NCBI GenBank assembly: GCA_015478945.1
Contig: JABUQX010095576.1
Coordinates: forward strand, 1-13,231
Direction of reading: 5' to 3'
DNA length: 13,231 bases
Origin: Trachelipus rathkii
Lineage: Eukaryota; Arthropoda; Malacostraca; Isopoda; Trachelipodidae
Positions 9,440-13,231 of the stretch are shown in pieces; positions within the stretch are counted from its first letter, which is position 1, and each line of letters begins with the position of its first letter. Both the position numbers and the translations under genes were made by a program. The notes under the pieces were generated by a model. It saw nothing but the letters and a program-made list of their open reading frames with translations. It did not search any database and was not told the origin of the DNA.

Positions 9440-9645
9440 CTAAGCATGTCTCCTAATTTGGTAAAATCTCCATTTCAGAAATCTAAGATTTTCCCCTATG
9501 TTACTTCCAATTTGGAGCCAGATATCACATTCATATTATAACCTAATTATATTATGGTCACTAAGTCCAAATTCTCCACAACTCTAACCTCATTCACCGT
9601 ACTTTCATCGTTAGTTAATATTAAGGTAACCTTAGGTACATTTAG
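9440..9645 (-). pseudogene. CR1-like endonuclease, C-terminal part (copy B)
   Basis: Starting at 9642, the minus strand reads NVPKVTLILTNDESTVNEV, the block just before the last catalytic motif of a LINE endonuclease. After a frame change it reads GLSDHNIIRL, with SDH at 9554-9562, the conserved catalytic serine-aspartate-histidine. A stop and then IGSNIGENLRFLKWRF follow, typical of the region after this motif. The plus-strand open frame over the same bases (9554-9790) is a shadow. Confidence 0.78.
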
Positions 9646-9673
9646 GAATATTAGAGACAGTAAAACGCCCAAC

Positions 9674-9764
9674 CATGGGCCTACGAGACTGCCAGTCAAT
9701 CCCATACCCAAATCTCATTGCAAATCCTACCAAAGCACCTCTAGGCTTGTCAATTTTGTTGTAA
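9674..9764 (+). repeat. LINE 3'-end segment, copy 2, between CR1-like copies B and C
   Basis: This segment resembles 6832-6917 in the same orientation: CATGGGCCTA, then CGAGACT, then CAAAGCACCT and GGCTTGTCAA, ending with TTTTGTTGTAA. The first copy directly follows the plus-strand LINE, so this may be a strongly 5'-truncated second insertion of that family. It lies between the broken 5' end of copy B and the 3' end of copy C. Extension of the fragment to about 9800 is possible. Confidence 0.5.
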
Positions 9765-9951
9765 TGACAAATGCATCATCTTTGGCTTAGTAAAACTAAG
9801 ATATACATAATATACCAGACAAGACATTCCACATGCATAATCAACTACATTATGGTCCGTCATCGCCATCTAACAACCAGACTGCTATAACCTATAAACC
9901 CGCATTTGGCTTGTCTATAGTTATACTATACCAACCCATACATAAACGAAG

Positions 9952-10372
9952 TTAACCGTTCTTCTTAAATGTTGCAATCGAGTCACACTCACAACCTCCT
10001 CTGCAAACTATTCCAAAATTTAACAAACCTATTACTGAATGCATGCTTTTCTTGTATGATCTTTTCAGCAAGATGGCAGCTATTCTTCTTAAGTTTCTTA
10101 ATTTATGCCCCGTCACCTGTCCATTTTCTATCATGAAAAAGTTATTGGCTCTAATGCTATCAATCGCTGTAAATATCTTGTAGTACTTGTATAAATGTCC
10201 CTTCTGAGAAATGCCTCTTATCTAACAAAAACATTCCAACTTCCTTCAGCTCTTCCTGCATAGCCCTTAACCCCTCAAACCCAGAATATCTCTGTTGCTT
10301 TCCATATCTTTTATCCAGGTCTAGCATATTACTAAGTCTTTTCTTAAATAAGGGCCCATACTTTGTGCACAA
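9952..10372 (-). pseudogene. CR1-like RT thumb and C-terminus (copy C)
   Basis: The minus frame 10160-10372 is open for 70 codons. It reads YGPLFKKRLSNMLDLDKR, then GFEGL, then ELKEVGMFLLDKRHFSEGTF and IQVLQDI, the thumb-side region of CR1-type enzymes. The C-terminal block AFSNRFVKFWNSLQRRL is encoded at 9992-10048 in another frame. The ATG calls of both open segments are incidental. The same region in copy B is at 7400-7720 and is more damaged. Confidence 0.8.
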
Positions 10373-10639
10373 TACTTATATATGCCTACCATAGCTATTC
10401 TATCAGTTTACTTATTACTTCCTTGCCTTTTCTAAACAACATTGCGATTTATTATGCCCAGCATTTATATTTAGCTCTTATTTTACTTCAAACATGATTA
10501 GCTCCTTTCAGAATTACTTGCTTATATTCACACCCTAAATCTTTTTCTTGGTCACAGACTCAAGCCAACCCCATTCATATGTAGTTAAAACTTTTATTTG
10601 AGTTAACAGGGTTCACACCTTACACTTTTAAACTATTAA

Positions 10640-11130
10640 AAATTCATTTGCCATTATCTGCCCACCCAAGGAGTTTACGATCATTTTGCATCTTTATGCA
10701 TCCTTCAACTTCCTAACTGAGGTGCAACTTTGGTATTTTCTGCAAACTTAGAAACCTGCATTTAAAGTTCCTGGTCTAAATCATTTTATACTCTGAGAAA
10801 CGAATAGTGAGCACTCCAACATGAACCATCTGTGGACACCACTCTCACTATTTCCCATGGATTTATTCCCATTTAGTTGAAAACACTGTTTCTATTTCGC
10901 AACCACCTCTTTATATCCAACCATGTGTACCACTGTCCACCTATATCACATTGAAATAACTTTGTGCATCGCCTTATGTGGGAACTCTTATCAAAAGCCT
11001 TTGCTACTAAAGTCTAACTATACATATCAACGGATCTCATCGTCAATGCAGTCGTAAGTGTATTCATAATTCTAAATCGGTTTTGTTTCTGACACACTGA
11101 CTACCTTGTCTGAAACCATGCTGATTCATA
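10640..11130 (-). pseudogene. CR1-like RT core (copy C), catalytically broken
   Basis: QHGFRQG is encoded at 11103-11123. AKAFDK, motif A, lies near 11000-11030 and is frame-broken just before the catalytic aspartate. A decayed SGVPQG region lies near 10820-10850. Motif C is KFAENTKV, with FAEN at 10735-10746 in place of FADD, so both catalytic aspartates are changed. VEGCIKMQND, WADNGK and QEKDLG follow in order, as in CR1-type enzymes. The changed motif C alone would inactivate the polymerase. Confidence 0.8.
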
Positions 11131-11769
11131 CATACCTTGTATCTCTTCTAAATATTTTACTATATGACCTTTCAGTAATTTTTCCAAACTTTACAACCAG
11201 AAATGTAAGTAACTGCCTATACTTTTCCCAAATCGTTCCTTACTAGTACTACCTTTTTATAATACGGCCACAACAATGCTTGTTCTTCCAGTCAGTCTGT
11301 TCCCGTTCCTACCAAAATGTTATATTGATCGCTTAAATTCAAAAACCAGTGCCTTTGCAAGCTTTAAACTACCCTCTTTAGAATCTAACCATATATACAT
11401 CAGGGCCCTGCACTTTACTTGAATCACTATGATCTATAAACTTTTAAATCTTTACAAATCACTTCAATCTGTAATCTATTGTGTTATCATGCCACAAGAA
11501 TCTATTTAAGTGCCCTCTGAATCTATTACTAATTTTCCTCTGTAAACATCTGAAGCAAAATAAGCGTATTGAATAATGTTGACAATTCCTATCTGAACTC
11601 ACTAAATATTTATCAATTTTTTAATTGGACCAATTGCCTATTCTTACTTTTAAATTTATAAAGCTAATAAACTTTTTCGGTCCTTATTACTATCCTTGCT
11701 AAATTAATTCTGCCTCTCTCTTTGCTTTCTTATTGACTGGGTGGGGCAATTTCTATTTTCTATATATTC

Positions 11770-12345
11770 AAGTCCTAATAGCTGATTGGTGTCCTTGTGG
11801 GTCATGGACCATCTTGGCTCCAAAAAGTTATCTAGTATAGCATTATAAATACTGAATAATAATCTTTAAACTATGGTCCGTATTAAAGCAAGGAATCCCA
11901 TTGAATGCCAGGAAAATTAAACATCAACCATTATGACTATAGACCTAATTTAAGAATCGCTCTACCTCAATTTTTTTTAACAATTTCCTGGTCTAATCCG
12001 TGACTCTGCCAGTTGTCTATAAATGCCTCTATTTCTATATGATTTATTGATACATGAACGATATCTACCATACTGATCAATAATCATGAATTAAGTTTTA
12101 AAGTCAGTTCATTAATACAGATTGAATATTGCTTTTAAATAACGTGACTCACCCCCACCCTTCTTTCTCTATGCTGGTTATAAATAAAGTGATATCTGTC
12201 TATTTCATAGTTCCAGAATGCGAGTCCCTTATAATTCTTTGACATTAACCCATGCCACAGTTCTAATGCAAATAATTTCAGCATCTCCTTTATGGTATAG
12301 CTAGTCGACTCATCTTTTTTTATTTCTAAGGCTATGAGCTATTGT
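11770..12345 (-). pseudogene. CR1-like endonuclease, N-terminal and middle part (copy C)
   Basis: SLRNKK plus a frameshifted DE near 12308-12333 matches the start of LINE endonucleases (normally N-x-RSLRNK-x-DEL). ALELWHG near 12250 corresponds to the ITETW block. HRERRVGV near 12150-12173 followed by KSNIQSVL matches the stretch before the YVK strand. FNFPGIQWDSL at 11889-11921 is the conserved GDFN-FPGIQW motif with its first residues lost. DNFLEPRWSM and THKDTNQLLGL at 11770-11832 is the next block. The remaining C-terminal third is deleted. The glutamate of the ETW motif is not readable in frame. Confidence 0.7.
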
Positions 12346-12410
12346 GTAAAAGCCCTTGTTGATATTCGAAATGCTGCATTTTTAAATTGCTATCGATCCT
12401 TATGAGCCTT

Positions 12411-13231
12411 GTACAACACTAGTTTTATTTTATATATCACCACTATTACGTTATACCAATTGGCTATCATCATATCCAATCTTTAGCCCCAATCACGCCC
12501 CAACTTAACCTATTTTTTGCTAAAGCAAGTCCTCCAACTTGTGGTGACATAATAATATAAGTGGAGATTACATATAGGGAATAGTAATTATTAAAATTGA
12601 AGTAAGAGATAAAGATATTAATTATCAAATCATTAATATATAATATAATATAAAATATAAACTAATAATAGATAATAATAATAATAATGAAATTAAACAA
12701 TTAATAACATAAAAAATAATAGTAACTGATAATTCTGTGATAAGGACTGACATAAAATGTTAAGTCATGGAATTGATAAGGTGTTAATTATCGATAAGGT
12801 AAATTAAATATTCTTTAAATAAATGCATCTAGAATTTTAGTATTTTACTAAGTGTTTCCTTGTTAGGATCATAGTTTAATGTTTGCCAAATACTGAATAA
12901 GTGAAGGACTGAATGTTATAATTGGTGTACTTGAAAACTTCATGCGATTGGCACATGTTTAGTTGAAAATATGAGACGCTAATTCTTTGTAGTTTGGTGC
13001 AATAACATTCAATGTATATCTTACCAAAAAGGAGTTATTCGTCACTGAACTTCAAAATGTTTATTTTCATATTTAAAATCGAGCATTATCATTATTTTTA
13101 TAAATATAGGAAAGCATTTCTGTATTCATTTATATTTTATAGTGCAAAAAACTGCCCTATGACCGGTAACTCCTTTTTTGGAAGAAAATGACATTGGCAG
13201 TTCTTGCACCAAGAGACAGAATTGTCAGTTT
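12411..13231. other. A+T-rich region without recognised genes
   Basis: Beyond the endonuclease remains of copy C the sequence becomes strongly A+T-rich. A TAA/ATA simple-repeat patch lies at about 12600-12720. No open frame reaches 60 codons, and no protein, tRNA or element motif is recognised on either strand. The first 100-200 bases might be decayed 5' sequence of copy C. The last 80 bases are less A+T-rich and could begin something outside the window. Confidence 0.5.
12600..12720. repeat. TAA/ATA-rich simple sequence
   Basis: An imperfect patch rich in ATA, TAAT and AATAAT words, including a clean ATA run near 12671-12687. It is low-complexity DNA with no coding content. Confidence 0.7.

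Larger units (their letters stand above)
7221..9645 (-). mobile_element. CR1-like LINE, copy B (endonuclease end, RT, C-terminus, 3' end)
   Basis: The minus strand carries, from right to left, the end of an endonuclease domain (9440-9642), a linker with AKREAE (9138-9155), RT blocks (about 7990-8560), the thumb (about 7620-7720), a C-terminal block (7425-7466) and a 3' end reaching the AT tract near 7221. DNA similarity to copy C is clear along 7240-9190 against 9815-11780. Both share the same order and long matching words such as 'cagtttacttattacttcc', but differ by many substitutions and indels. The first part of the endonuclease and any ORF1 are missing, so this is a 5'-truncated copy. All coding blocks are split by frameshifts and stops. 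The CR1-like call is from protein motifs. Confidence 0.83.
9801..12410 (-). mobile_element. CR1-like LINE, copy C (longest copy, internally deleted endonuclease)
   Basis: On the minus strand, from right to left: a decayed endonuclease N-terminus (about 12120-12345), FNFPGIQWDSL (11889-11921), DNFLEPRWSMTHKDTNQLL (from 11832), then an abrupt step to the linker KAKREAEL (11705-11728), the RT (about 10640-11130), the thumb and C-terminus (9952-10372), and a 3' end near 9801. The part containing the SDHNIIR endonuclease motif, present in copy B, is absent between 11729 and 11769. The right-hand limit is approximate and no ORF1 is recognised. Frameshifts and stops occur throughout. The element lies head to tail with copy B. 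Confidence 0.83.

Noticed and set aside
9554..9790. Plus-strand 78-codon open frame
   Set aside because: It spans two unrelated things, the antisense of the copy B endonuclease and the 3'-end fragment, so it is not a gene.
12900..13231. Possible host exon at the right edge
   Set aside because: The short open readings have no recognisable domain, and no splice signals or continuation can be assessed within the window.

Overview
The window looks like gene-poor, repeat-dense intergenic DNA from an animal, most likely an arthropod and possibly a decapod crustacean. The reasons are decayed non-LTR retrotransposons of the Jockey and CR1 types, very long (AT)n and (GA)n tracts, a tRNA-headed SINE, strong A+T richness outside the elements, and no bacterial gene organisation. 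The host call is inference from repeat style only. I found no intact host gene, rRNA, functional tRNA gene or CRISPR array, and no convincing new biological system.

Layout. 1-1788 is the minus-strand remains of a Jockey-type LINE ORF2 (linker, reverse transcriptase, C-terminal region) running off the left edge. Directly beside it, about 1795-2010 is a small minus-strand piece of a CR1-like reverse transcriptase (copy A) that still encodes the paired catalytic aspartates. About 2031-2299 is a minus-strand tRNA-derived SINE with matching Pol III A and B boxes. 2387-3535 is a block of (AT)n tracts with one (GA)n tract and a small island rich in GATAC/GTATC words. About 3906-6920 is a plus-strand LINE of a different lineage (endonuclease, linker, reverse transcriptase, thumb, C-terminal zinc-knuckle remnant, 3' tail). 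6955-7220 is another AT tract.

About 7221-9645 and 9801-12410 are two further minus-strand CR1-like copies (B and C) lying head to tail. Between them is a roughly 90-130 bp segment resembling the 3' end of the plus-strand LINE. Copy C has lost an internal part of its endonuclease, and copy B starts almost exactly where copy C breaks. 12410-13231 holds A+T-rich sequence with no recognisable gene.

Nothing here works together as a pathway. The elements are independent, frame-broken fossils. What is informative is their nesting, their shared orientation, which catalytic residues are lost, and the contact between retroelement 3' ends and microsatellites. Small frame-breaking indels are so frequent that uncorrected long-read error should be considered as well as real decay. 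Family assignments come from recognising protein motifs by eye; no database search was possible.
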